Assembly (NCBI GenBank): GCA_951230915.1
Contig: OX579642.1
Span: 9,300,001-9,364,000, forward strand
DNA from: Antitrichia curtipendula
Lineage: Eukaryota; Streptophyta; Bryopsida; Hypnales; Leucodontaceae
Direction of reading: 5' to 3'
DNA: 64,000 nucleotides
The notes beneath the pieces were generated by a model. The model did no database searches. It worked only from the letters and a program-made list of their open reading frames with translations, and was not told the DNA's origin. A program made the translations under genes and the position numbers. Shown here one piece after another: positions 48,467 to 59,339 of this stretch; within the stretch, counting starts at the first letter, position 1; each line of letters begins with the position of its first letter.

Positions 48467-49240
48467 TTACTTCCAGTTCTCTAAAATATGGCAGATAATT
48501 AAGAACTTGCTAATTCGAATTCTGCCCTTCGTCGATCTCCGATCCGGCCTCATCAGGGTGTTGTACAGGACGAGCAGTTGTCGGTTTTGCTTCAGAACCT
48601 CCTTCACGAGGTGGGCAATGGCCTCGAAAAGGAGGTGTTGGAGAAAAAATGACAGCTGCTCGTTAGCCTCGTCGCAATTCTGCGTCCCGCTCGAACAGAG
48701 TTGCGCCTGATATAGACATGCCGGACATAGCTTCACCGGTCTCCAGCGCCATAGGAATTCGAAAGTCGGCATCGTTAGGACTTTGGCCTCCGCTTTCCTG
48801 TACATCCGCAATATAAGCCAATGCCGGGGTAGGATCAGTACTTAATTCCAGTTGACTCTTGTCTGTGGCCGGCAACAGATTCTTTATATACACAACAAAT
48901 AAATATTAGAAACAAGGGAAAGAAATAAGCCTTGAAAGCTCAAGTATGAATTGAAACGATTACAGAGCTCGTCAACAAGGGGTCACAGGCAAGCGTTGCT
49001 CAAGCAAGTTCGGGGACAGCGAGCGCCTGCACACAGTCCTGATAGCAAAACCTATAGTAATTAATCGAAAACTACAACAATGAGAACGGCTTCATCATGC
49101 ATGAACGACAGAGTCTGATGATTTCCAACTGCAGAGCGGGATCGAGAGCCATTCAGTCGAACTAAGCTGCACAGATCGACCGATTAAGGGACTTACAGAC
49201 AAGGAAGACGATCGACAGACAGACAAGAGAGCGAGGAAAT
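48467..49240 (-). pseudogene. PAH gene C, frameshifted
   Basis: Minus-strand relative of A and B with the best preserved control region: TATA box, first exon ending at 49,197 (CTTGTCT/GTAAGTCC), a 399-bp leader intron, acceptor GATGTACAG, coding exon from 48,797, AACG-ATG at about 48,775. The coding part is damaged. A 2-bp net loss precedes the segment matching HVYVRRNS of A, so that part is read out of frame. LVKEVLKQNRQLLVLYNTL keeps the PAH frame, and then a 31-bp deletion removes the LLPANLKFEM equivalent and shifts the tail (DEAGSEIDEGQN is present but out of frame). A frame of 114 codons is open but would not give a normal PAH. Likely a recent pseudogene, possibly still transcribed. Confidence 0.75.
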
Positions 49241-49265
49241 GATCTGCTCCGGCATTGGGCTGTGT

Positions 49266-49272
49266 TCTTATA
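49266..49272 (-). promoter_or_regulatory. TATA box of gene C
   Basis: Minus strand GTTTGTATAAGAACACAG, matching CTTGTATAAGAGCACAA at gene G. Expected transcription start is about 30 bp downstream, near 49,240. Confidence 0.7.
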
Positions 49273-49312
49273 CAAACGAACACAGCAACTCTGACGGAAT
49301 TACCGAAGCACT

Positions 49313-49340
49313 CTCGATCAGCCATTGTCTAGAAAGTTCG
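49313..49340 (-). promoter_or_regulatory. Conserved upstream block, gene C
   Basis: Minus strand CGAACTTTCTAGACAATGG, then CTGATCGAG. Lies about 45-70 bp upstream of the TATA box. Confidence 0.6.
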
Positions 49341-49499
49341 GGGGAACGTTCGTCTTGTGAATTTTCTTTCACGATCGGTAGGTTTTCGGGATCCATCTCG
49401 GTAATTATGAATCTTCTAGAGTCAGTAATATTTCAAACTCTTCTTCGTTCCCTAAGTTACAATGCAAGTTCATTTCCTCCGTCAACGTTGACCAATTAA

Positions 49500-51765
49500 T
49501 GAAGCGAATTGAAAGGAGTCAGTTCATTTTTTTCCCATCTTGACGGCCGTGTATTAATCAAGTAACCACTTGTGAATTACATTACCTCCATTTCGAATGA
49601 GTTCATGGTGCCATCGTGAGGATGTTACAAATTTATTTTTACCGATCGATCGGTTCATGACGTGGTAGGTTGAGAAATTAATAAAGTGCCGAAGTGCCGA
49701 ACACATGCATATCCAGCACATTTATCATATTAATTAGTGGAGGAGACTCGTAGGTAGTAAGTTGGAATGCAACTAACGCATTGAGGCCTCACACTGCAGT
49801 TTGACTGTCTGGGCTCGTTCAAACTTACTAAACGGATGTACGCGTTTCCAACCGATCATGGTTGCATTCAAATCCGCCGAAAAGGATTAGGATTTGCCGC
49901 TTCTGTCAATCTCAAGTTCATTTTATTAGATTGTTCTCTCCCAGGCTGTGCTTTGGAATTCCAAGTGTGAAGTCCAAAAAATTATGGAATAGCTCAAGAG
50001 TACAAGAGAGTTTAATTTAAGAGCTTATTTACTGAGGCTTCAAGTTTTAATTTAATGCCATTTTAATTAATATAGTTAGTTAGTAAGTTATTGTAGATAT
50101 TTATTATATTGGTATTTATTTTAGGCATTTTACAAGGTAGCCAAGTCTTTTTGATAACCAAAATTGGCTTTGCACATTGTATTGACATGATTTGGGATGT
50201 GTTCCTAATCAAATAGTCAATTTGGTGCTACCATGGTCTATAGGGCACAGATGCAATGCGACATCTCATATCAAATATCTAATTATAGTGAATGAGTTTT
50301 GAACATTAGATGCTAAAAATAATTTTTTCTGTAAAATTTGTAATTTCATATACATAATTTCTGAGAAAAACTTCCAAAGGTCTTGTTAACTATAAACAAA
50401 TTCTTTCTACAATTATTATATGACAGCACGACAATGCAATAATATTCATTCATCAATGCATTTATAAGATAAACTTTTTACTTCATATTATGCTCAATCA
50501 CCTTTTTAAAGTCTTAATCTTTACATCATGTCGTTAATTCATTTGGAGGCAAGTCACATACTCACGTCTTTTAAAAAAAAATAGAAATTTAACAAGTTTC
50601 TTTTCTTATTTGAATACAAAAAGTAATGATCAATCTATTTGTAAAACTACAAAAAATTAAAAAAAGTCTCTTTAACTTAATAATTGTTATAAAATATTAG
50701 TTAAAAGGTTTGAAGAAAGGTTACAATAGTTGAATCTCAATAAGATTTTAAGTGTAGGCCATCAATAACTCTTTTGCTTTTTGCTTTAGAATTGAAATTA
50801 ATCAATCTAAACCATTTTAATAGATAGGTGGAAATTCTATAAACTAAGATGTTTGTGATATTTCTTTAGGTTGTCACAAAGTTTTCTAGTGTTTAAAGTA
50901 TTCAAACTCCATCAAGATTCAAGTTTGAATTCAAGTATTGAAAACAAAAGCTTATTTGGTAGTAAAGGTAACCATATGACAGAGGTTCAAACTTGAAGTG
51001 AGATTTGAAAAGGCAAATTCATTTAAATTAATAACAAGTAATTTGTTTAAATGGTGGTATTACTATACCATTTTCCATTCCATTTCTAGGATTGGTATAG
51101 ACTTCAAGATTGCACGTTTGAAATCTAATGCAATATACAATTTAGACCACACGATCTTGAACTAATCTAAAAGTGCCAAATTTGTTGAATACCACCATTT
51201 TCACAAAATATTTGATCAATGGAATTTGACAACAACTAAAGCACAAATTGTGGCTTGGCTATGAAATATGAAAGAGTATTGAAGAAGACAAATCCACCTT
51301 AAAGCTATGTGACAATTCATACCATTCTAAAGAAGGTCTAATTGCATCAATGGAGAATTGGACTTTTGAATAAATATCTTGAATAAAAGGTTACATTGAT
51401 TTGTGATTGTATAGGGTGTGAAAGTGAGATTTTAGATGTGCATGCGCAACAAACAAACAAGGCTTGAACTTGAACTCCTTGAAGTGATTAAATGGCAAGA
51501 TTACAAATATAGGAAGCTACAACTTTTAAATGCAATTAAATCTAACAAAGAGCATAGTCATTTTTGAACTACAATAATATAAATATTTTAGAAAAATATT
51601 ATAGCCATTTTAGATTATTAACATATTTAACACTACCATTGAAAACCCAATATTTGTCCATTTGGAATGTAGTGGCATTTATAGACTTTAAAAAAAAGGC
51701 AATTAAAAAATTTGAGATAAATTATACAGACGTGTTACCTATATGAAAAATGTAATTCAATTGAC
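49500..51765. other. Gene C flank, then AT-rich DNA without genes
   Basis: 49,500-49,970 is the distal flank shared with A and B. From about 49,990 to 51,765 the sequence is AT-rich with no recognisable protein; parts of 50,700-51,740 resemble 41,800-42,760 in order and wording, suggesting another old dispersed repeat. Confidence 0.5.
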
Positions 51766-51769
51766 CAAT

Positions 51770-51888
51770 AACATGAATTTCATTAAAATGGCGGCATTCC
51801 AGAACTTTGGCGGGTTTACATCTATACATGTCCTAGATGTTCAGACAAAGTGGCGGATTTCATATGCCATTTTAACGAAATTGACGTT
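51770..51888. mobile_element. MITE family M3, copy 2, inverted
   Basis: Reverse-orientation copy of 44,623-44,741, same length, about 96% identical by eye. A lone related end (AAATTTCATTAAAATGGC) occurs at 52,163. The two copies bracket about 7 kb containing gene C. Confidence 0.85.
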
Positions 51889-52021
51889 CAATATTTAAGT
51901 TTTTTTAGCCATTGCAAATAACGGTTCTCACCATGAAAAGACGATGTCCTATGCCCCTAGACGAAAGGGACAAATTTATTTCAAAGAAAAATAGTCAGAC
52001 AAAAGCTGCGCTACAATAAAA

Positions 52022-52080
52022 AGAAAAAAAAAGTGGCACAATTTGCGGCCTGTGGTCCATTTATGTGCCACTTTTTTTCT
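52022..52080. repeat. Short hairpin, AGTGGCAC arms
   Basis: AAAAAAAAAGTGGCACA is mirrored by TGTGCCACTTTTTTTCT after a loop of about 25 bases. Small foldback; no target duplication seen. Confidence 0.8.
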
Positions 52081-52398
52081 CATTTACCTGCGATAATCCA
52101 TGATGCTTTCAACTAAAAAAATAATAATAATTGTGACTTAAAAGAGGCATTTAAAAATCTAATTATGGCAAATTTCATTAAAATGGCATTTGCTATAATT
52201 GTTCTATAGAACATAGCACAACCATACATACCATAAATATAAATGATGATAGTGAGTTAAAATAATAAGTAGAGTTCCAATTCAGTTATTATTTTAAGTA
52301 CTTAAATTTACCAAAATATGTCAAAAAAAACAAATTCCTCAATCTGAACCTAGCTTGGCTTAATACCATTTTGAAAGAAAAAAAGTCTAATGAGTAAT

Positions 52399-52438
52399 GG
52401 CGGAATTGGGCGGAATTGGGCGGAATTGGGCGGAATTG
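52399..52438. repeat. 10-bp tandem repeat, four copies
   Basis: GGCGGAATTG repeated four times without change. Confidence 0.97.
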
Positions 52439-52721
52439 CTTTTCAGACTACTCACTATCTGAATGAAAAGTTTTCAAAGGTTGTGAAAGGCTTTCTAGGT
52501 TCGAACTTCTCAATGTTCATTAGTTCTATGGCAACTTAGAGAGATTTCATGAAAAAATTTCATTTCATTACCAAAAGTGTGTTCTTCAAGCAACGTACAA
52601 TCCATATCACATTCTACCTTGACTTGCAAAAGGTTTCTGAGATGATCCGAAAATCTCTCGTCCCTGTCGGTCACAAAACAAATCGGATCCACAGGATCGG
52701 TCTTCACGCGCGTCCAGACCT

Positions 52722-52750
52722 CCGAACTTTCCAGACGTACAGTGGATGAA
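52722..52750 (+). promoter_or_regulatory. Conserved upstream block, gene G
   Basis: CGAACTTTCCAGACGTACAG, then TGGATGAAAATC. About 60-90 bp upstream of the TATA box, as in its paralogues. Confidence 0.6.
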
Positions 52751-52810
52751 AATCTCGAGGCATCCGGCCGCCACAGCTACCCCAGGCCACCAGAGCCACC
52801 GCTGCGCTTG

Positions 52811-52817
52811 TATAAGA
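52811..52817 (+). promoter_or_regulatory. TATA box of gene G
   Basis: CTTGTATAAGAGCACAA. Expected start of transcription is about 52,842. Confidence 0.75.
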
Positions 52818-52841
52818 GCACAATGCAAACGCCGCAGTAGA

Positions 52842-53529
52842 TCACTTGTTGCTTCACGAGTTTTGATTCTTCGTCCTTGAGAGAGGGAGCTTCTGAAGAA
52901 TTGTTCTTGCGTTAATTGTAAGTTGCTGGTTCGATGAACTTAGCTTCCTGAGTGCTGCTCATGAGTTGGATGGATGGGCTGTAGAGTAGGAAATCTGTGG
53001 AGTTCTTGCTCCTAAGTTAGTTATTTCTTCTTATGAACTTGTAGGTTTCGATTGTTGTAGGCTTTTGCTCTGGTTACGTTGTATGCGTACAGCTAGCTGT
53101 GCCTTTCTTGTCTTCAACCAGAGCAACCCCTGTTTGACATATGCATGCAGGCCCTGTAACTCTGGGATCCTTGGGTTTTGCTTATTATTTCTTTTCCTTG
53201 TTAATTTGTGTTAATCTATTTTCTGTTAATTTGTTCATTAAGTTGTTTCCCACAGCGATTATTAAATTAGGTCGTTTCCAGACTGACCTTACTTGCTCCG
53301 GCACTGGCTTCTTCGGAATTCGGATCGGATCGGTCCATCTCTAATAACTACATATGTTACACGTCTATAATTTTCTTAATTATTCCATTCCTTGTGTAGA
53401 GTGTTGGTTGGGGTTCATACAGCTATTTGCTGCAAACAAGCTGCAGCGAGGCAATGAAGTAACTGGCCATTGACACTATTGAGTCCATTTCTTTGTTTTT
53501 GTTGTGTACAGAAAGGCAAACTTCTGAGG
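52842..53529 (+). other. Leader exon and 5' leader intron of gene G
   Basis: First exon (start estimated) ends at 52,917 with donor GTAAGTTGC. The intron (594 bp, to 53,511) ends in a pyrimidine-rich TTTCTTTGTTTTTG then TGTACAG. The coding exon begins AAAGGCAAAC. An ATG at 53,470 lies inside this intron, so it is not used in the spliced message. Confidence 0.8.
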
Positions 53530-53886
53530 ATGGGGTTCTGTAGGAAGCACATGGTGAAGGAGGTCTCTGCATCGCTTAGACTTCTTAGAGTCAGCAGCGA
53601 TGACTCCATCGAGAACCCCGTGCCCTGGGATGTACTCGCACCGGCGCCAGTGCACCCGCACATGTTGTCGCCCGAGATGTTTTTGGCTGATGTGAAGGGT
53701 GCAGAAAAAAAAATGTACCGCCAGCTGCTGCTGCTGTTGCTGGACTACAAGGAGCATAGTCTTCTTCCAAGCCTGATCACCGGGGCAGAGGAATTATTTG
53801 AAGGTCATCCAGACTTGTTGGTGGCCTTCAACACATTTCTTCCAAGAGGCTGGCAGTGCACCGTGCCCGAGACAGTGAAGGAGTAG
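53530..53886 (+). CDS. Single PAH-domain protein G (SIN3-like)
   Basis: Encodes 118 residues from MGFCRKHMVK. After a variable N-terminus with VPWDVLAPAP (also in F as VPWGVPRPAP), residues about 50-108 form the best PAH match in the window: FLADVKGAEKKMYRQLLLLL, then SLITGAEELFEGHPDLLVAF and NTFLPRGW. The C-terminus is QCTVPETVKE. PAH helices dock short amphipathic helices of transcription factors in SIN3 corepressors; this protein has only the docking module. Promoter, splice sites, frame and a polyadenylation signal are all intact, making it the most likely functional member. Start chosen by alignment with F and the conserved acceptor 18 bp upstream. A stretch of seven Leu in helix 1 is unusual. 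Confidence 0.85.
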   Translation: MGFCRKHMVKEVSASLRLLRVSSDDSIENPVPWDVLAPAPVHPHMLSPEMFLADVKGAEKKMYRQLLLLLLDYKEHSLLPSLITGAEELFEGHPDLLVAFNTFLPRGWQCTVPETVKE

Positions 53887-54019
53887 TCCATCCTACTCTC
53901 ATGAAAAAGCTTGGTCTTTCCAGTCTTTCTTTGTTACCAACAAACTTGACGACATAAGTCTCTTTGATGTTATCGTTGGGTCGGAGTCTAAGTTCTCATG
54001 AACTTTTCTGTCTTTCCTT

Positions 54020-54025
54020 AATAAA
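54020..54025 (+). terminator. Polyadenylation signal of gene G
   Basis: AATAAA 134 bp after the stop codon, following a T-rich stretch. The transcript would end just before the antisense remnant D. Confidence 0.6.
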
Positions 54026-54159
54026 GATTGTTAAATGCTTGCATTTGAACAACGCCTTCATTTCTCATCTGCTTTTTTTTCTCTCTGTTTTCATGTGGCC
54101 TTTGCCTGTCTTCCTCACTAAACTGTGCAACGTTGTAGTAAGATTCGCACGTTCTCGTT

Positions 54160-54765
54160 TGCAGCTGATGTAGGCATGCCTCATGCTTGTAGTAGATGGG
54201 GATTGTGGGATCCAGTCTCAACGACCTTCTGAAGATCGGCATCGTTTAGAGTTTGACCCCCGCTTTCCTGCACGGAACATACTGTAAGCAAGCCGGGGTA
54301 AGGTTAGTACTCATTTGCAGATGCAGCTTGTCTGTAGCAACCAGTTGTATGCATCCAACAAAAAGTAGAAACTTGAGCGGGAAAGAGGTTAGCCGTTAAA
54401 GCACGGGCATGAAATAGTTACAGAGCTTGTCATCAAGGGCTGGCTCTGGTTGTGTTTAAGCAATTTAAGGGACAGCAAGCGCTTGCACTCATGCATTGCA
54501 AAAAACTACTGCAATCGAAACTTACAACGATGAGAAACAAAGTAATGAACAAGCATTCCAGTCAGCTAGAGAACGTAACGATTTCCAACTCGAGAGCCAA
54601 TTAATATGTCAAACTCAGTGGCAGAGATCGATCAAGTAAACTTACAAAGCATTTCGAATTCAACAGAAGCTCCTTCATGCAAGAACTCAAGAAGATCGCA
54701 GACAGATAGAGAGAAAGTGATCTGTTGCGGCATTGCTTTGTGCTCTCATAGGTACACAGCCAAGC
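54160..54765 (-). pseudogene. PAH gene D, truncated
   Basis: Minus-strand relative of C, convergent with G. Preserved: a weak TATA position (ACCTATGAGAGCAC), first exon ending at 54,646 (GCTTT/GTAAGTTT), a 378-bp leader intron, acceptor TCCGTGCAG, coding exon from 54,267 and AACG-ATG at 54,242. The coding part begins MPIFRRSLRL and matches C and A for about 30 codons, then homology stops near 54,155, where the 3' region of G begins. The PAH is absent, so it cannot make the family protein. The pair G-D mirrors the pair F-C. Confidence 0.7.
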
Positions 54766-54791
54766 AACTTGGGTGCAGGTAGCAGAGCACC

Positions 54792-54820
54792 CTCGATAAT
54801 CCATTGTCTGGAAAGTTCAG
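54792..54820 (-). promoter_or_regulatory. Conserved upstream block, gene D
   Basis: Minus strand TGAACTTTCCAGACAATGG, then ATTATCGAG. Retained although the gene is truncated. Confidence 0.5.
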
Positions 54821-55529
54821 GTCGGGGGTTTGGAAAGTTCCATCTGTGAATTTTTTGTCACGGGAGGATAGGTTTTGGGGATCCATCATTCTCCTCGACC
54901 ATCTCGGTAATTATCTTTCTTCTAAAGCCAATAATCAGACCCCTCTCCTTCTCTTCCCTTTCTAGTTCCGATTCGACTTCCGTCGACGTTGATCCAACTA
55001 AACGAATTCAACGGAGTCAGTAAAGTTTGAGTTTCCTTGTTGTTGTGTTTATCAAGTTGCGGCTTAAGAATTTACAAGTGGAATGAATTCATGTCCGGCA
55101 AAATGAGGGCGTTACATGAATTCAGTCATAAGGATTTATGGCGTAGGAGGAACCGAGAAATCTGTGATGCCGATTACATATTTACATATCAACCATAATG
55201 TAACTACTGTAGTAAGTTGGAATGCCTTGAGGCCTGGCATTAATTTTGGGGTCTGTTTGTGCACATTCAAAATAATTCAAACTAGATGCTTGATTGTGTG
55301 CATTTAAATTAAAGGGATGAACACTTCCAACTCACCGTTAGTACTTCGTACCGGTAGTTGCATCTGAATCCGCATTGGCCACTAACTTCCTTCAATCTCT
55401 AGTTAATTCAGTAAATAATTATATTAGTGCTATCGTCTCACTGTTATAACACTAGATGCAGTCGCTTTGGAATTCTAGCTACAAATTTGAAAGATGCACT
55501 CATTATATGGTAGTTTACCAAAAAATTCT

Positions 55530-56925
55530 ATACCTTAAGTTGAGTTTTTGCTCTGTTTTGTTTGTTTGATACATTGAGATCTAAGAAATCGTGAGTCACC
55601 CGGTCACCCGGTGCAATTTTTGGTGTTGTTGACAAGCTGTCCATGAGGAGGGGTGCACGGACAAAAGGGCTTTGTCTTGTGGCATTTGGACCTAAAATGT
55701 GAAAGTTATTGAATTTCAAAGTTCTTATGAATTAAATAATTGAATTAAATAACCTTGTATTTTGAAAAATTCATAACTTTCATGTCACATGTCCAAATGT
55801 CACAAAATAAAGCCCTTGCACTCTTTTGTGCTTAAAGCTTTTTATTTATGGTATTTGGACCTACAACATGATAGTTATAGATTTATTTAATTAAAAAATT
55901 CAATTCAACTATCTCTTTATTTTAGAAAAACCATAACTTTGAGTCTTTGACATTGCATGTCCAAACATCACAAAACAAAGCCCTTGAACTCTTTTGTGCA
56001 CAAAGCTTTTTGTTCATGCCAATTTGTAACATTTAAACCTATTGTATAAAAATTATGGATTTTTTTAAATTATAAAAAATCAAATTATCTTTTATTTTGG
56101 AAGACCATAATTTTTACATTGCACATCCAAATGCTACAAAACCAAGCCCTTGCACTCCTCCGGGCATAATGTTCTCTATTTGTATCAAGAATACAAACTC
56201 TCACACTATAGCCTACATCACAAAGTTTCCAACCCACGGTTTGTCAATAGTTATCGTGTGGTAACTATTGTTTCATGGGTTTGCACGTTAATTTAACAGT
56301 TATCGCATCATTACGACCCATTACTGCACAATTCACCACATCATTACGATGCTGCAATTTTTGCAACTAATCATGCATTATAACAGTGCGGTAAATTGTG
56401 CAGTAATGGGTTGTAACAATATGATAACTATTAAATTAACGTGCGAACCCATGAAACAACAATTACCACACGATAACTGTTGACAAACTATAGATTGGAA
56501 ACTTTGTGATGTATGGTGTGGAAGATATTGAATTTCAAAGTTTAGAAATTTATGAATTAGAAAATTAGAAAACTATTTTTACTTTTATTTTGATTGTGAC
56601 AATGGTGCAGGGCACATTAGTCTATTAATATCTTAAGTTGAATTTTTTATTTTTTATTTATTTGTTTTGTTTGTTTGATACATTCAAATCTAAAAAATTG
56701 TGAGTCTTCTAGTAGTGTTCATGGTGTCTTTGACAAGCTCTCCGCAAGAAGCGATGCACGGACTTTGTTTTGTGGCAGTTGGACCTAAAGTGTGAAAGTT
56801 ATCAAATTTCAAAGTTTTTATAAATTATAAATTAAATTAAATTATCTTATATTTTAGAAAAAGCATAGCTTTCACATTGCATGTCCAAATGCCACAAAAC
56901 AAAGCCCTTGCACTCCTTTATGCAT
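55530..56925. repeat. Tandem repeats of about 165 bp, interrupted by a foldback
   Basis: Each unit has TTTGGACCTA, then ATTTTGGAAAA-like text, a CATGTCCAAA segment and AAAGCCCTTGCACTC. Three units lie at about 55,660-56,165 and one more at 56,760-56,925. The stretch before the first unit (TTTGTTTGATACATT) recurs at 56,668, so a larger duplication of about 1.1 kb is also present. No coding frame conserved. Confidence 0.8.
56214..56513. mobile_element. 300-bp foldback MITE
   Basis: Left arm TACATCACAAAGTTTCCAA, right arm its inverse TTGGAAACTTTGTGATGTA. The arms pair over about 130 bp each with scattered mismatches (for example TTATCGTGTGGTAA), leaving a short centre near 56,350-56,385. The outer bases TAC/GTA may include a TA target. 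No protein. Confidence 0.88.
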
Positions 56926-56929
56926 AAAA

Positions 56930-58570
56930 AATATTAAATTTAGATTTCTTTTAAATTAAAAAATTAAAAAATTAATTTTAATTTTAATTTTGATGTGGCA
57001 ACAACACTAGAAATAGTCAAATGTAGTCTACTCTGTTTTCATCCAACATTAAGAAAAAATTCGTCCAATTATCTTTGCAATCACTATCATCTATTGCATC
57101 TAATTTTCATGATCCAATTTCATCAACTTCATCCATATTTATCCATTTCATTTATTTTCAATACTTTAATCAAATGTTCTATATATGCATCAATTTGTCT
57201 AATTACTTCATGCAACTTTTGTTTGACTTTCATCTAAAATATGTCCATATGTGCACTCTAATTAAATCACATTCATCCATAAATCTTTAATTCATTTTAT
57301 TAGTATGATAGAGCTTGTACTATTTAAACCCTTGCACTAATTATCTAATTGATTTTACTTGAATTAGTATTATTACTAGTAGTTTACTAGTTTAGTATTG
57401 GAATAAAATGGTAATTTTTCTATTTTTTGTTACATGAAAAATAAAATAAAATTCCAATATGTCTAACAAAAAAATGTATTTGGAATTTTAGATGTGGTGT
57501 ATAAAAATTATCAAAGCTTTAAGTTTTATTAAATGGCAATTTAATTATAATTAGCTACTAAAGATATTTATGATATTAGAAACTTGGCATTCTTCTTAGG
57601 CTTTTTCAAGGTAGGCTTGTTAAAAAATGAAATTAACTTTATATATTTAATGGCATAATTGTTTTTATATTTTGATGTTCATAATGACCAAAATTATTAA
57701 TATGTTACTATTTCATTATTAATTAATTGATCAATGTTCTAATCTAAATATCCAATAGGGATGCCAAGACTAACTTCGTTTGATTAATGACTTTTACAAC
57801 ATTATAGGAATGAATAATCATGCACTATTTTATTGAAGAATTAGATGATTTTTGGTTGACTATCTTGCCACCTTGGTAACAGGGCCATATTTTTTCAAAA
57901 TAATTTTTTTTCTTAAACATAGATGAATAGCAAGGTTATTACACTAGGCGGACTACCCGCTTATCCATCCGTCTAATCCACCCGTCCAATAGAAGTGTCG
58001 CCCATCTACTATAATCACCATGCATTTAATTTTTTGTATAGGTAATAAAAAAGCCAATGTGAACCTACTTTGTTCACACCTTCACAATGTTTGGCATGTG
58101 ACTGCTAGTGAAGATGCAAGGTATGTATACAAGTTAGGTGGGGTGGAGAACTGTAGATGCCTATTAGGATGTAGGCACTTGTTTGAGTGTGGTTGTAAGA
58201 TGAAGTAGGGTGTGGATGTTAGGGATGATATTTTCTTTTGCAAAATGAGGCAATGGAAAGAGGGCTTGGCAAGTATGTAAAAAAGGAGGCAAGGATTATA
58301 TAGTCTTCCACCTCGAACTGCGCTTGCACTCTTCAACAACGCTCCCGCCCCACCCAATAGCGTTTCCACTCCTCTCGATATTAACGGCTATACCTTGACT
58401 AAACGTTGTTCTTGCCCAACTTAGTAGTACTCCTATTCCAGCCTATAGTGTCCCTACCTAGGCACGTAGAGTCCGCTCTATATCCAACTTGAATTTGTGT
58501 TTCACCCACCTATAATCCAAAAACACATCAAGGTTTTAAATGAACTTCAAGCCCTAACCTTGCGTCTGCG
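56930..58570. other. AT-rich DNA, no gene supported
   Basis: 58,020-58,380 is less AT-rich and has modest open frames on both strands (VWHVTASEDARYVYKLGG on plus), possibly a transposon fragment, but I cannot place it. Confidence 0.5.
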
Positions 58571-58576
58571 TCCAAA

Positions 58577-58833
58577 AGGTCATATATGTTATATTAAGAC
58601 TTTTTGCAGTAACATTTTTATCCTCAACTCGAGGATAAACTACTTTATCTCTTTATTAGTACTTTTTTTTATAAATAGATAATAACACCAACTTTTAGAA
58701 TTTCATTATAGAATCACTATTTTAGCAATATTTATTTTTGGTTTCAATTACTATTTTTTTAAATGATATTTTCCAATAATTAGCATTCTATCTCAAAATC
58801 TGTAAAAAGTCTCAGTACAACAAATATGGCCTT
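58577..58833. mobile_element. MITE family M2, intact copy 3
   Basis: Left AGGTCATATATGTTATATT, right GTACAACAAATATGGCCTT. Internally the same as 38,883-39,133 (CTCGAGGATAAACTACTTTA, TAGAATTTCATTATAGAATC). Confidence 0.85.
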
Positions 58834-59339
58834 CCATACATGATGCATTTGCACCCACCCTAGCTAGTGTCACCATTCATATGTTTGCACACCACTTGCC
58901 CAAAATCTCAACGTTCTAAGTGTCTAAGCTTTGAAGTGCACTTCAAGTCCATGCTTCACAACCCTGTTTTTGCATCAGAGCTTAGGCGTCTGCATCCTAT
59001 TTGCCCAAAAACTCAAAGATTAAAGTAAGTTTCCAAGCTTTGAGCCCTTGCGTCGTTGCCTTGCCTTTGCATCTACGCCCCACCTACCCAAAATCTCAAG
59101 GTTTAAAATGAGCTTCAAAATGCACTTTGAGTCCTTGCGTCATCGCCATGATTTTCTTCCCGAACATCACAACACTTGATGTCCTTGATGTCACGCGACA
59201 TCCAGTAGTGCCTCCATGACGTTCAACAAAGTCAAATTGACCGTTGACTTTTTCAAAAAATATCCTCTGCTACCCAGCTACTTGGATGCCATGTGGCGGC
59301 TCTATGGCACATTCACGGGCGCATGCAAGTCTAACATGG

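Noticed and set aside
52490..52515. TAGGTTCGAAC resembling a tRNA T-loop or RNA polymerase III B box
   Set aside because: No matching A box or cloverleaf upstream.
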